Shown here: positions 39,684-48,835 of the stretch, piece by piece
How positions within the stretch are numbered: position 1 is the stretch's first letter
Layout: each line of letters begins with the position of its first letter
DNA from: Chloroflexi bacterium TSY
GTDB lineage: Bacteria; Chloroflexota; Anaerolineae; Caldilineales; Caldilineaceae
DNA length: 64,000 bases
Direction: 5' to 3'
NCBI GenBank assembly: GCA_019217005.1
Contig: JAHBNG010000062.1
Location: 1 to 64,000 of the forward strand
Position numbers and translations under genes: made by a program
Notes under the pieces: model-generated
Database searches by the model: none
The model's input: the letters and a program-made list of their open reading frames with translations, nothing else
Told to the model about the DNA's origin: nothing

Positions 39684-40388
39684 GTGTCTGGAATATCCAC
39701 TCTATACAATTTGCAAAAAATCGATATCGAGCTTGATAAAGTACGTCGTCGTGTTTTGGAAATTCAAAAGCTGTTGGGTGAAAGTGCCGAATTAAAACAA
39801 GCGCGCCAAAAATTTGAAAATATCCACTCTGCTCTTCAGGAATGGGAAAGTCGTCAAAAAGATAGTGAGCTAGAATCACAGACGATTACAGCCAAGATCG
39901 AGGAGACCGATGCCAAATTGATGAGTGGAGAAATTACGAATCCTAAGGAACTCGAATCATTACAAGCAAATCTAGATGCACTAGGTCGTCAGCGAGAAAG
40001 TGTTGATGATATTAGTGTACAAGCCATGGTCAAAATCGACGAATTGAAGGACCAAATGGCGGCTGCTCAAAAAAATGTTGTTGATATCGAAAAGAATTGG
40101 AAAGAACAACAGAAATCTATCATGAGCGAGGGGCGGCAACTCAAGGGGCAATTCCAGCATTACAAAGAGCAGAGAGAATCAATGGCAGGGTTAGTTGGTG
40201 CGTCCTTATTAGCTCAATATAATGACATTCGTAAACGCAAAGCAGGTATTGCCGTGTCGCATTTAGATGGTGATTCGTGTGGGGCCTGTAATATGCAAGT
40301 CCCAAGTGGAGTTGCCAGCTCTGCACGGAGCAATGATGCAGATTTTGTCACCTGTCCCAGTTGTGGACGCATATTGTATGGCGGATAA
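39684..40388 (+). CDS. Coiled-coil zinc-ribbon protein (COG1579 type)
   Basis: 234 residues from the GTG at 39684, which has GGGAG 6 bases upstream; the frame can be extended to a GTG at 39657 without such a site. Most of the protein is a long antiparallel coiled coil (LQKIDIELDKVRRRVLEIQK ... QKNVVDIEKNWKEQQK). The C-terminus is a C4 zinc ribbon (CGACNMQVPSG ... CPSCGRILYGG). Homologues are widespread and thought to bind nucleic acid or translation components. Confidence 0.85.
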   Translation: MSGISTLYNLQKIDIELDKVRRRVLEIQKLLGESAELKQARQKFENIHSALQEWESRQKDSELESQTITAKIEETDAKLMSGEITNPKELESLQANLDALGRQRESVDDISVQAMVKIDELKDQMAAAQKNVVDIEKNWKEQQKSIMSEGRQLKGQFQHYKEQRESMAGLVGASLLAQYNDIRKRKAGIAVSHLDGDSCGACNMQVPSGVASSARSNDADFVTCPSCGRILYGG

Positions 40389-40394
40389 ACCGAG

Positions 40395-41162
40395 GTGAGA
40401 TTCAAAGATAAAGTCGTTGTCATCACTGGAGCAGGCAATGGAATTGGGTTGTCCACATGTACAATTGTTGCAAGTGAAGGAGGCACAGTTGTTGGTGTCG
40501 ACATCAACCAAAAAGGGCTCGATGATCTCGTTGAGCAAATTCGGGCTGTACGTGGCAAGATCGATACACAGCGATCAAATGCACTCGTCGAAGAGGAAGT
40601 CAATCAAGTCGTTGAGCAGACGCGAAAAACGTACGGACGAATCGACGTCTTGGTCAACGCGGTGGGAGGAAGTACCGTCATCGAAAATCCAGGCACATCG
40701 ATTGAAGATCTGACCCTTGGTGAATGGCAAAAATTGCTCGACTTCAATCTGACTGGCACATTTCTCTACTGCAATGCGGTGATACCAATTATGAAGCAGC
40801 AGAAGGCAGGCAAAATTGTGAATTTGGCATCGATTGCAGGACGCGGCCTGAGTTCAATGAGCAGTAGTGCCTATGCTGCCGCAAAGGGTGGGATCATTGC
40901 GTTGACGAGGAAGCTTTCGTTAGAGCTTGGCCCCTTTGGTATTACCTGCAATGCTATTGCTCCTGGGATTACCTTAACAGAGCGTATTGCCACTGTTTGG
41001 AATCAGAAAAGCGACGCAGAGCAGAAGGCAATCTTGGCCAACATTCCGCTTGGGCGACTGCCAAGGGCGGAGGACCAAGCGCGTGTGATCTGTTTTTTGG
41101 CATCCCGAGACGCCGACTTTGTCTCTGGCGTCACAATCGACGTAACAGGCGGGCAACGATGA
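40395..41162 (+). CDS. SDR-family oxidoreductase
   Basis: 255 residues. Cofactor motif VVITGAGNGIG, NAVGG, active-site Ser in LASIAGRG and SSAYAAAKGG (Tyr/Lys), and the C-terminal DVTGGQR. Similar to 3-oxoacyl-ACP reductase-type SDRs; the substrate is unknown. The GTG start lies 6 bases after the preceding stop codon, so the two genes probably share a transcript. Confidence 0.9.
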   Translation: MRFKDKVVVITGAGNGIGLSTCTIVASEGGTVVGVDINQKGLDDLVEQIRAVRGKIDTQRSNALVEEEVNQVVEQTRKTYGRIDVLVNAVGGSTVIENPGTSIEDLTLGEWQKLLDFNLTGTFLYCNAVIPIMKQQKAGKIVNLASIAGRGLSSMSSSAYAAAKGGIIALTRKLSLELGPFGITCNAIAPGITLTERIATVWNQKSDAEQKAILANIPLGRLPRAEDQARVICFLASRDADFVSGVTIDVTGGQR

Positions 41163-41173
41163 GGGGAATCTAT

Positions 41174-41241
41174 GGGAGTGTGTAAATGCAGTGGTTCTCT
41201 GACTGAACAGTGCTCATTTACACACTTTGTGTTACACACTC
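41174..41241. repeat. 68-bp MITE, family P1, copy d (shortened)
   Basis: GGGAGTGTGTAAATGC at the left lacks the CCCAAAGTG stretch of other copies; the right arm is TTTACACACTTTGTG...ACACTC. Flanks GAATCTAT (41166-41173) and GAATCTTA (41242-41249) resemble a decayed 8-bp duplication. Confidence 0.8.
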
Positions 41242-41323
41242 GAATCTTATCGGCTCCTGTCCAGACCCAATTTGCTGACAAAATCTTTTTATAACATACT
41301 CATATTTCACCCATGCCTCATCC

Positions 41324-41383
41324 ATAGAATGCCTCGACTGCATCGTTCTTAGAACGATGTCTATCTACCTATACGCATTCTAT
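41324..41383 (+). promoter_or_regulatory. Double hairpin overlapping the comEC start codon
   Basis: Outer arms ATAGAATGC (41324-41332) and GCATTCTAT (41375-41383) enclose inner arms CATCGTTCT (41341-41349) and AGAACGATG (41351-41359), all perfect. The comEC ATG (41382-41384) overlaps the right outer arm and no clear ribosome-binding site is seen, so the structure could limit translation. Confidence 0.5.
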
Positions 41384-44000
41384 GACGCTTCTTTGTCTCA
41401 CTCTAATATACTTCGCTGGCATCGTCATTGGTCACCTGCTTTGGAACTCTGGTTGGATCGGATGTGATTTTCCCAAGTGGCTTTGGATTCTGCCATTGGC
41501 TGTCACGCCTCTCACGCCTTTACTCAACCGACTCGAAATCTTCAAATCGCAAAGCTCAATACCCCAACAATGGCCTACAAGCGCAGGTTTTCAAATGCCG
41601 CGTTCTGGACCCTCACCAGCTTTGGTCTTTGCCTGTTTACTCTGTCTCTTAACCGGCGCATTCCGTTACGCAAGCCAGCCAACCACACCCTGTTGGACGT
41701 CAATGGATCTTGCCCACTACAATCTTCCCGCTGAGCGTGCCTTTGATCGCGAAGCACCCCAAGTAACCATAATTGGCTATATTAACAGCTATCCATTGGT
41801 GTCAGATACGAAGCAGAGACTACATGTTATTGCAGAGAGCATTACAACTGATGACGGAACGTATCAAGTTCATGGAACATTGCGGCTCAATATAGGCATT
41901 CGAATGCGATATCGATATGGTCAACCGGTGCGCTTGCGGGGACGCTTGGTGACCCCGTTTGAAGTTGAGGAGTTTTCATATCGCAACTATCTCGCCAGAA
42001 AAGGCATACATAGCCTATTTTACAATGCCAAAATTGATCTTTTGCCCGAACCTGCCAAAGGAAATTGGCTCAAGCATGGCTTGTTTGCTTTCCGCGCACG
42101 AGGAGAATCGCTGCTCAATCGTCTTTTGCCAGAGCCCTACGCGGCGTTGGCAAACGGGATGTTACTTGGAATCGAGGCTGGCATTCCGGATGTTCTTTAT
42201 GAGCAGTTTAATTTGACCGGAACCAGCCACACCATTGTCATTTCAGGTAGCAACATCAGCTTACTAGCAGGGGTCTTATTGGCTGTCGGTCAACGAGTGT
42301 TTGGGGAAACGCGAGCCATTTGGCCCACCTTGATCGGGATCGGGTGCTATGCCTTGTTGGTAGGAGGCGATCCGGCTGTCTTGCGCGCCGCATTGATGGG
42401 CGGACTCTACGTCATTGCGACCCATCTTGGACGGAGAAGCACAGCGATTGTGAGCTTGGCCGTGGCTTGTTGGGCAATGACACTCCTGAATCCCCTTACT
42501 CTGTGGGATGTCGGATTTCAACTTAGCAGTGGCGCAACGGCTGGTCTCATTCTTTTCTCACCGAGCATTGCGGCAGCAGTTCAAAGGTTTTGGCCCAGTT
42601 GGCAAGGCGGCTATTTAACTGCATCAGATCCCCAAGTGAGCTTCCACTCGATTCAAAGGATGTTCTATGGCCTGCTACAGGATGGATTGCTGGTCACCAT
42701 TGCCGCCAATATCACTACATTGCCAATCGTAGTCTATCATTTCGGGAGGCTTTCTGTTGTCTCATTTCTGACGAATTTGTTGATTGCACCTGTTCAAAGT
42801 TTTATTATGTTGGGGGGCAGTGCCGGCATCCTCATCGGTGTGGTCGGGTCAATGGTCATGGATTGGGTCCCATTGATTGGTTACGTAGCCATTGTTCTTA
42901 CCTGGATTGCGTGGCTGATTCTTCTCATACCTTGGCTCAGCCTTGTCTGGACGGTGGCGATGATTCAGTGGACGGCAGCTTTGCCAGGGGCAAGTCTAGA
43001 GATTGTAGGGTACGACTTTATGGGTTTGATACTAACATATGTGGTTATTTTTGGCATTCATTGGCGTGCTCAATTACGACAATGGGGCGAAGGTGTACTT
43101 GAATCTGGTATCACTAATTGGCAATCGCGCATTCTCGGTCCAGGAGCAGTAGGCGCTCTTGGCATTGGTTCGATCCTGATCTGGGCAACTGTTCTTTCGC
43201 AGCCCGATGGACGTCTCCATGTCTACTTTCTTGATGTTGGTCAAGGTGATGGCATCTTTATTCAGACTTCCTCCGGACGGCAGGTGCTCATTGATGGCGG
43301 TGAAAGCCCCCAAACGCTCTTCAGCGAACTGGGTGCCGTTATGCCTTTCTGGGATCGGAGCATTGATCTACTCATTCTTTCTCACCCAGATGCAGATCAC
43401 GCAAATGCACAAGCAGAAGTACCAAAACGATTCGACATTGCTCAAGCACTGGATACGGCTGTGAGCCAATCGAATACCGACGGTGTAGCATGGCGGGCTT
43501 CAATGAGTGCAGCAAATGTAGAGGTGCAGTTTCAACATACAGGCGGTTGGATTGATTTGGGAGATGGCGCGGCGCTCTGGGTGATCTGGCCTCCACCCGA
43601 AGGATATGTAGGAGAGGATGCAGATAACGAAAATTCGCTTGTGATCAAACTCGTTTATGGGAACTTTCGTCTTTTGTTAACAGGGGATTCAGGGCGACCA
43701 AGCGAAGCTGCTTGGCTGGAAAGCGGTGTTTCGCTCGAGTCGACAATTTTGAAAGTTGGGCATCACGGCAGTACAAGCGCAACCAGTGAGGATTTTTTGC
43801 ACACAGTCGATCCAAAGATCGCCGTAATCCAATCAGGCGCTGACAACCGGTATGGACACCCACATCAAGAAGTGTTGGCTGCGTTAGAAGGACGCCTCGT
43901 TTTACGCAACGACTTGCATGGTCGCATTCATATCGAAAGCGACGGACAGCAGATGTGGGTTGAAACTGAGAAGAACATGCCCCAATTGCTGAATCCCTGA
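41382..44000 (+). CDS. comEC: ComEC/Rec2-type DNA uptake channel
   Basis: 872 residues, a full three-domain ComEC. The N-terminus has two or three helices and an OB-like DUF4131 region, then the Competence domain with many helices (EPYAALANGMLLGIEAG, SHTIVISGSNISLLAG, GGDPAVLRAALMG). The C-terminal metallo-beta-lactamase-like domain carries VYFLDVGQGDGIF, LSHPDADHANA and GHHGSTSATS. It moves single-stranded DNA across the membrane, and the last domain may act as a nuclease. With comF and a Flp-type pilin it hints at natural competence. A double hairpin covers the start. Confidence 0.95.
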   Translation: MTLLCLTLIYFAGIVIGHLLWNSGWIGCDFPKWLWILPLAVTPLTPLLNRLEIFKSQSSIPQQWPTSAGFQMPRSGPSPALVFACLLCLLTGAFRYASQPTTPCWTSMDLAHYNLPAERAFDREAPQVTIIGYINSYPLVSDTKQRLHVIAESITTDDGTYQVHGTLRLNIGIRMRYRYGQPVRLRGRLVTPFEVEEFSYRNYLARKGIHSLFYNAKIDLLPEPAKGNWLKHGLFAFRARGESLLNRLLPEPYAALANGMLLGIEAGIPDVLYEQFNLTGTSHTIVISGSNISLLAGVLLAVGQRVFGETRAIWPTLIGIGCYALLVGGDPAVLRAALMGGLYVIATHLGRRSTAIVSLAVACWAMTLLNPLTLWDVGFQLSSGATAGLILFSPSIAAAVQRFWPSWQGGYLTASDPQVSFHSIQRMFYGLLQDGLLVTIAANITTLPIVVYHFGRLSVVSFLTNLLIAPVQSFIMLGGSAGILIGVVGSMVMDWVPLIGYVAIVLTWIAWLILLIPWLSLVWTVAMIQWTAALPGASLEIVGYDFMGLILTYVVIFGIHWRAQLRQWGEGVLESGITNWQSRILGPGAVGALGIGSILIWATVLSQPDGRLHVYFLDVGQGDGIFIQTSSGRQVLIDGGESPQTLFSELGAVMPFWDRSIDLLILSHPDADHANAQAEVPKRFDIAQALDTAVSQSNTDGVAWRASMSAANVEVQFQHTGGWIDLGDGAALWVIWPPPEGYVGEDADNENSLVIKLVYGNFRLLLTGDSGRPSEAAWLESGVSLESTILKVGHHGSTSATSEDFLHTVDPKIAVIQSGADNRYGHPHQEVLAALEGRLVLRNDLHGRIHIESDGQQMWVETEKNMPQLLNP

Positions 44001-44015
44001 TCCACCATAAAACGA

Positions 44016-44282
44016 CTATCCCAGTATCGGTGAATTTGGTTCAAGTTGGATGCGATAAAACGTTTGCGGTTGAACAACGCACATATTTGCAATAATGAAC
44101 CTAGTTGATTGTTCATTGTCCATATAGAGCAACAGACTCTCACTATCTTCATTTAATTGGGGTAGTTCATCTGCAACGATTAAGGTTCCGATACTGGCCT
44201 CAAGGTCAACGATATATTCAACCTCTGTCAGAAATCGCTCACCAGCCCAAACATGCCCAACCCCTTCAATCGAGTGATTCAT
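44016..44282 (-). CDS. Small hypothetical protein
   Basis: 88 residues, starting MNHSIEGVGHVWAGERFL with GAGGTGAGAGG just before the ATG. It reads like a compact alpha/beta protein with acidic surface (DLEASIGTLIVADELP, SLLLYMDNE). I do not recognise it. Convergent with comEC, 15 bases between stop codons. Confidence 0.5.
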   Translation of the reverse strand: MNHSIEGVGHVWAGERFLTEVEYIVDLEASIGTLIVADELPQLNEDSESLLLYMDNEQSTRFIIANMCVVQPQTFYRIQLEPNSPILG

Positions 44283-44622
44283 CCTCTCACCTCAGCTGTA
44301 ACTTCTGCCTAATTCAATCTAAACCGGGTTCGTATGAAAACATAGTTTGGCTTTATCAAGTAGAATTGTAGAAACCATGTTCTCATCACAACCGCAGTCT
44401 AAGCTCAACGATTCGACGCGGTGGGGATTAATAGTATACGGCCTTTATCTGACAACAAGCCTTACTCTTTGCTGACATTTATAAAAATCGTTACACATTC
44501 GGTCGTCTATTCATTTGTGACGCTGAACAAACAAGCAGTTTGTTTGCAATTCGACGACACAAGAATCAAGGTCGAAATGAGGGGGGTATCTTGTCCGTCA
44601 ACCTGCTCCAAAAGCCGAGTCC
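44283..44622. other. Gap without a gene
   Basis: 340 bp between the small hypothetical gene and dctM. The segment 44490-44590 resembles, in inverted orientation, 55336-55430 (shared GTCACAAA, TTTCGAC and GCTTGTTT phrases), suggesting a decayed dispersed repeat. Confidence 0.35.
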
Positions 44623-45966
44623 CTAGCGGTTCGACAACTCAACCAACCAAGTCACCGTCTCGGGGAAAATAATCACAAGAATCAGCGCAATGCCTTGCAA
44701 CACCATAAAAGGCAAGGCACCTTTGTGGATATCAATGGTTTTCACTTCCTCGGGGGCAACGCTCTGCAGATAAAAGAGGGAGAATCCAACGGGTGGGGAG
44801 ATAAAGGCCATATTTAGGTTGATGGCCATCATAATGCCGAACCAGACCAGATCTGTCTGGGTGAAGCCAAGCTCCAACGCCGCGGGAATGAGCAGAGGCA
44901 TGGCGATAAAGCTAATCTCGATAAATTCCAGATTGATGCCGAGTAAGAAGATTGCGATGTTGGCCACAATCACAAAACCCATGCGGCCCCCGGGCAGATC
45001 GGTTAACCAGCTCTGGACATATTGTTGTCCACCCAAGCGATCAAAGATCAGGCCAAAGAAGGTGGAGCAGAAAAGAATCATAATGACCAAGGCAGTAATG
45101 TTTGCCGTGGAGCGACCGGCTTCCTTGATCAGCTTCCAGTTTAGGTTGCCCTTAAGAGCAGTTAAAATGCAAGCCCCAAAGGCTCCCACTGCCCCAGCCT
45201 CAAAGGGGGCAGCAAGGCCAAAGAAGATACTGCCCAGAACAAAGAAAATGAGCAGCAATGGAGGGACAACCGCCAGGAAGACCCGTCCCGCCAATTCGGA
45301 ACCTTTCACAGTACGAGCATCTGGAGGGAGAGCAGGTGCCAATTCGGGTTTGACGTAGGCAATGATCAATACATAGAGACAGTAAACACCAGAAAGTATT
45401 AGTCCAGGCAGTAACGCTCCGACAAAGAGATCGCCTACCCCCACACCAATCTGATCGCTCAACACCACAAGCACGAGACTGGGTGGCAACAGTTGAGCCA
45501 TGGTTCCGGATGCAGTGATGGCCCCTGTGGCAAGCTGATGGTTGTAGCCGTAGCGCAGCATGACAGGTAATGAGATCATCCCCATGACGATCACAGTGGC
45601 GGCGACAACGCCAGTGGCTGCCGCCAATAATGTCCCCACAATGATGACGGCCAGTGCCAATCCGCCACGTAATGGTCCCATCAATAAACCAATGGTCTCA
45701 AGCAGATCTTCGGCCAGCCCCGATTTTTCAAAGACTGCCCCCATAAAAACAAAGAAGATAATGGCTAGCAGCGTCAGGTCATTCATTGTCCCAAACCACC
45801 GGTTCGGTAGCAAACGCAAGATTTTGATATCAAATGCTCCCAGCATCAATCCAATGATGCCAAAGGCAATGGCTGTTCCAGCGAATGAGAAGGCCACTGG
45901 ATACCCATAGAGGATCAAAATAAAGAAGAGGACAAACATAACAACTGCTAACCACTCAAAACCCAT
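44623..45966 (-). CDS. dctM: TRAP transporter large permease (DctM type)
   Basis: 447 residues and about twelve hydrophobic helices. Family blocks include [56 protein letters not shown] and [20 protein letters not shown]. With DctQ and a periplasmic binding protein (not in the window) it imports an organic acid driven by an ion gradient. Last gene of the lutABC-dctQ-dctM unit, so lactate or a related hydroxy acid is the likely substrate. Confidence 0.93.
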   Translation of the reverse strand: MGFEWLAVVMFVLFFILILYGYPVAFSFAGTAIAFGIIGLMLGAFDIKILRLLPNRWFGTMNDLTLLAIIFFVFMGAVFEKSGLAEDLLETIGLLMGPLRGGLALAVIIVGTLLAAATGVVAATVIVMGMISLPVMLRYGYNHQLATGAITASGTMAQLLPPSLVLVVLSDQIGVGVGDLFVGALLPGLILSGVYCLYVLIIAYVKPELAPALPPDARTVKGSELAGRVFLAVVPPLLLIFFVLGSIFFGLAAPFEAGAVGAFGACILTALKGNLNWKLIKEAGRSTANITALVIMILFCSTFFGLIFDRLGGQQYVQSWLTDLPGGRMGFVIVANIAIFLLGINLEFIEISFIAMPLLIPAALELGFTQTDLVWFGIMMAINLNMAFISPPVGFSLFYLQSVAPEEVKTIDIHKGALPFMVLQGIALILVIIFPETVTWLVELSNR

Positions 45967-46011
45967 GAAGAAACATCCTTTTGATATTGTTTGATGAAAT
46001 ACGCCTATAAA

Positions 46012-46605
46012 TCACTCAATACGCAATGGTGACTCAGTATCGAGCTCTGTTTCGACCAGTTCCTCGTGTCCGCGGAGGATCACCCAGAGCTTGACAAGCT
46101 CGGAAAAGGTCTGGAGCAGCAACAGGACAAAAGCAATGATAATCATCGTCTTGATCGGCGCACGCGGCAACCCACCCGGATCGGGTGACTGTTCCCAAGG
46201 ACCCCACCCTCCGTTCGGCAGACGTCCCCAAGCTGTTAGAACCGGATTAATTGTGACCCAAATTGCGAGCAAACAGAACGGAACGAGGAATAAAAGATGT
46301 CCGACAAAATCAAGAAGTGCTTTACGCTTTGTCGGCCAATGAGCATAAATGAAATCAACGCGCACATTGATCCCATGCTTCAAAATGTACGCAAAACTCA
46401 AGAAAAAGACGAGTGAATAGAAGTGCCACTGTAGTTCCAAAAAAGTGTTGAACGAAAGCTGGGTACCGATATATTGGCCCAAATAGCGTACCACAACATT
46501 GTAGAACGTCAGCGCCACTGTAATGATGACTAAATAGACGGAGATTGTCCCAATCCAGTCAGAAAACCGATCAATCCGGCGAGATAAATTGATTAATCCG
46601 TTCAT
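46012..46605 (-). CDS. dctQ: TRAP transporter small permease (DctQ type)
   Basis: 197 residues with four transmembrane helices, from the ATG at 46605 (MNGLINLSRRIDRFSDWIG). A longer frame continues upstream only through a P1 MITE, so the inner start is right. ELQWHFYSLVFFLSFAYILKHGINVRVDF is the DctQ core. The gap to dctM is 45 bases; DctQ and DctM form the membrane complex. Confidence 0.9.
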   Translation of the reverse strand: MNGLINLSRRIDRFSDWIGTISVYLVIITVALTFYNVVVRYLGQYIGTQLSFNTFLELQWHFYSLVFFLSFAYILKHGINVRVDFIYAHWPTKRKALLDFVGHLLFLVPFCLLAIWVTINPVLTAWGRLPNGGWGPWEQSPDPGGLPRAPIKTMIIIAFVLLLLQTFSELVKLWVILRGHEELVETELDTESPLRIE

Positions 46606-46628
46606 TGATTGCCTACATTTCCATTTTC

Positions 46629-46709
46629 GAGTGTGTACCACAAAGTGTGAAAATGGGCACCGCTCAGTCAGAGAATCGGTTGCATTTACATACTTTGGGA
46701 CACACTCCC
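46629..46709. repeat. 81-bp MITE, family P1, copy e
   Basis: Inverted orientation: GAGTGTGTACCACAAAGTG at the left, ACTTTGGGACACACTCCC at the right. Perfect 8-bp duplication CCATTTTC at 46621-46628 and 46710-46717. It is inserted between lutC and dctQ, within an apparent operon. Confidence 0.9.
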
Positions 46710-46732
46710 CCATTTTCGAGGAACGTCTTGCT

Positions 46733-47416
46733 TTACTCCGAAGACATAGCTATACGGAAGTCAAAGTCATTATCTTCTACCAAAACCACATGTAACTCAC
46801 CGGGTCCATGCATACCAAGAATCAATTCCATCGCAATGTCGGCCGTCTTGCTTGGACCGGAGATCAAGACAATATTGCTCGATCGGCGAAAGCGCTCCAG
46901 TTGATTGGCGCGTTGCTCAGCTATCCAACTTTCGAAATCAGGCATGATCTGACTCGTTGTCACAATAGCGATATGGACGGGCGGCAACAACGACGCGTTG
47001 CGGTATTGCCCCGTGTCGCTGGCCAAAACCAGGCTTCCTGTCGCAGCCAATGCCGCTGTCGCGCCGCTTAGCCCGACTCGTACAGATGGATCGTCTGCTT
47101 CTGCAATACGCACACCAGCAGCGGCAAGCGTGTCCATGACATTTGGGAGTGAAATCGTCTCTGCGTCCCAACTGATGATTGATTGATCACCGTCTAGAAT
47201 TTCCAAAATCGTCTCGATTGCCGCCGACGGACTGGCCGTTTGATGGACAACAGCAGCCAGTTTCTCTGCTTCTACAACAAATCGTTCGACCAAAGTAGAC
47301 GGGGAGAGATCCTCAAGAGGCACCATTGGTAAATAGGATTCAGGCGCCAGCGCCATATCGGCAAATGGTCGTGGTGCTGCGCGCAAAGTACTCAATATCT
47401 TCTCTCGGCTGCTCAT
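46733..47416 (-). CDS. lutC: Lactate utilisation protein C (LUD domain)
   Basis: 227 residues. A single LUD domain (DUF162): starts MSSREKILSTLRAAPRP, core AEADDPSVRVGLSGATAALAATGSLVLAS, and end MHGPGELHVVLVEDN. With LutA and LutB it forms an iron-sulfur complex that oxidises L-lactate to pyruvate. It begins 3 bases after the lutB stop codon. Confidence 0.92.
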   Translation of the reverse strand: MSSREKILSTLRAAPRPFADMALAPESYLPMVPLEDLSPSTLVERFVVEAEKLAAVVHQTASPSAAIETILEILDGDQSIISWDAETISLPNVMDTLAAAGVRIAEADDPSVRVGLSGATAALAATGSLVLASDTGQYRNASLLPPVHIAIVTTSQIMPDFESWIAEQRANQLERFRRSSNIVLISGPSKTADIAMELILGMHGPGELHVVLVEDNDFDFRIAMSSE

Positions 47417-47419
47417 TCT

Positions 47420-48835
47420 TTAATTCCCACTTCTTTTCCGCTCTTTCCACAACTCTCGAAATGGCTTGGGCGCGAATTCAGGAAAATCCCGATGTTTGGT
47501 CCAGCCACTGAGTGGTCCGGGCAAATTCTTGGTTGGAATCAACCGAGAGCCCAATGCAGCCATTTTGCCACTCAATGCGAAACGGTTAGGCGAACGGTTG
47601 GCCCACGCCCAAGCTTTGATGCCAATGGTCCATTGTGCTTCTGACTTGCCTTGATCGACAAGATCGCTACGGAGATCAAGCAACATTCGCGGGATGTCAA
47701 TATCAACTGGGCAGACCTGCTTGCAGGTACCACAGAGGCTGCTGGCGTGAGGAAGCGGTTTGGCATTCTCTGGACCGACAAGCAATGGGGTGACCACTGC
47801 GCCAATCGGACCAGGGTAGACCCAACCATAGGCATGACCACCCGTCGACTGATAGACAGGACAAGCGTTCAAGCAAGCGCCACAGCGGATACAAGCAAGC
47901 GACTCGGCATAATCTGTGCCATAAATGCGACTACGGCCATTATCAACGAGGATGACATAGACATGGTCAGGACCATCATTTTCATGCGCGCGGCGTGGCC
48001 CGTTGACCATGTGCGTATAGACGGTCAGAGTCTGCCCTGTGGCGCTGCGGGGCAACACCTGGGTTAATGTGGCATAATCTTCAACAGTTTCCACAAGCTT
48101 CTCGATGCCAACCACTGCAACATGTACACGAGGCAGACTCGTGACCATCCGCGCATTGCCTTCGTTGGTGACAAGGCAAACTGTGCCTGTCTCAGCAATG
48201 ATGAAGTTGCCACCAGAAATGCCCATATCCGCAGCCAGAAACGCCTCGCGTAACTTCCCCCGTGCATATTGGGCCATCTCTTTGGCATCGTCTGTGTGGG
48301 GCATCTCTATCTTATCGGTAAAGATAGTACGAATACTATTTTTGCTCTTGTGGATCACGGGCGTCACAATATGACTAGGTGGTTCATCATTCAGCTGCAA
48401 AATATATTCGCCCAGATCCGTTTCAACGACTTCAATGCCATGTTTTTCCATGACATGATTCAACCCAATCTCCTCCGTGACCATACTCTTGCTCTTGACC
48501 ACACTCTGTACATTGTGCTCCTGAGCAATGTCGAGTACATGCTGATTGGCCTCTGCATTGTCAATGGCCCACAAAACCTGAATGCCATTTTCCTGCATTT
48601 TGGCTTCAGCCTGTTCAAGCAGATCGGGCAGATCGGGCAGCTTGTTCAGAGCCCGCCGTTTGGCCGCTGCAGCCTGTTGGCGCATGGCCTCGCCATGTTC
48701 TTTGCTCGTGGCAAACATCGCCGCGAGCCGTTTCTGATATGCCGTGCCCGTGCCAGTCACCACGGCATTCCGCTGCTCACTGTTGTTGACGGCGATCTCA
48801 GAGGCTCGGATAAAGTTGTTCGACTGGACTTGCAT
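47420..48835 (-). CDS. lutB: Lactate utilisation iron-sulfur protein B
   Basis: 471 residues. N-terminal LUD domain (SMVTEEIGLNHVMEKHGIEVVETDLGEYI and the later GNFIIAETGTVCLVTNEGN), followed by two [4Fe-4S] motifs, CIRCGACLNACPVY and CGTCKQVCPVDID, and a C-terminal helical tail. Its ATG overlaps the lutA stop codon (TAATG). Full length for the family. Confidence 0.95.
   Translation of the reverse strand: MQVQSNNFIRASEIAVNNSEQRNAVVTGTGTAYQKRLAAMFATSKEHGEAMRQQAAAAKRRALNKLPDLPDLLEQAEAKMQENGIQVLWAIDNAEANQHVLDIAQEHNVQSVVKSKSMVTEEIGLNHVMEKHGIEVVETDLGEYILQLNDEPPSHIVTPVIHKSKNSIRTIFTDKIEMPHTDDAKEMAQYARGKLREAFLAADMGISGGNFIIAETGTVCLVTNEGNARMVTSLPRVHVAVVGIEKLVETVEDYATLTQVLPRSATGQTLTVYTHMVNGPRRAHENDGPDHVYVILVDNGRSRIYGTDYAESLACIRCGACLNACPVYQSTGGHAYGWVYPGPIGAVVTPLLVGPENAKPLPHASSLCGTCKQVCPVDIDIPRMLLDLRSDLVDQGKSEAQWTIGIKAWAWANRSPNRFALSGKMAALGSRLIPTKNLPGPLSGWTKHRDFPEFAPKPFRELWKERKRSGN

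Noticed and set aside
46012..46713. 233-residue version of DctQ
   Set aside because: The extra N-terminus is translated P1 MITE sequence.
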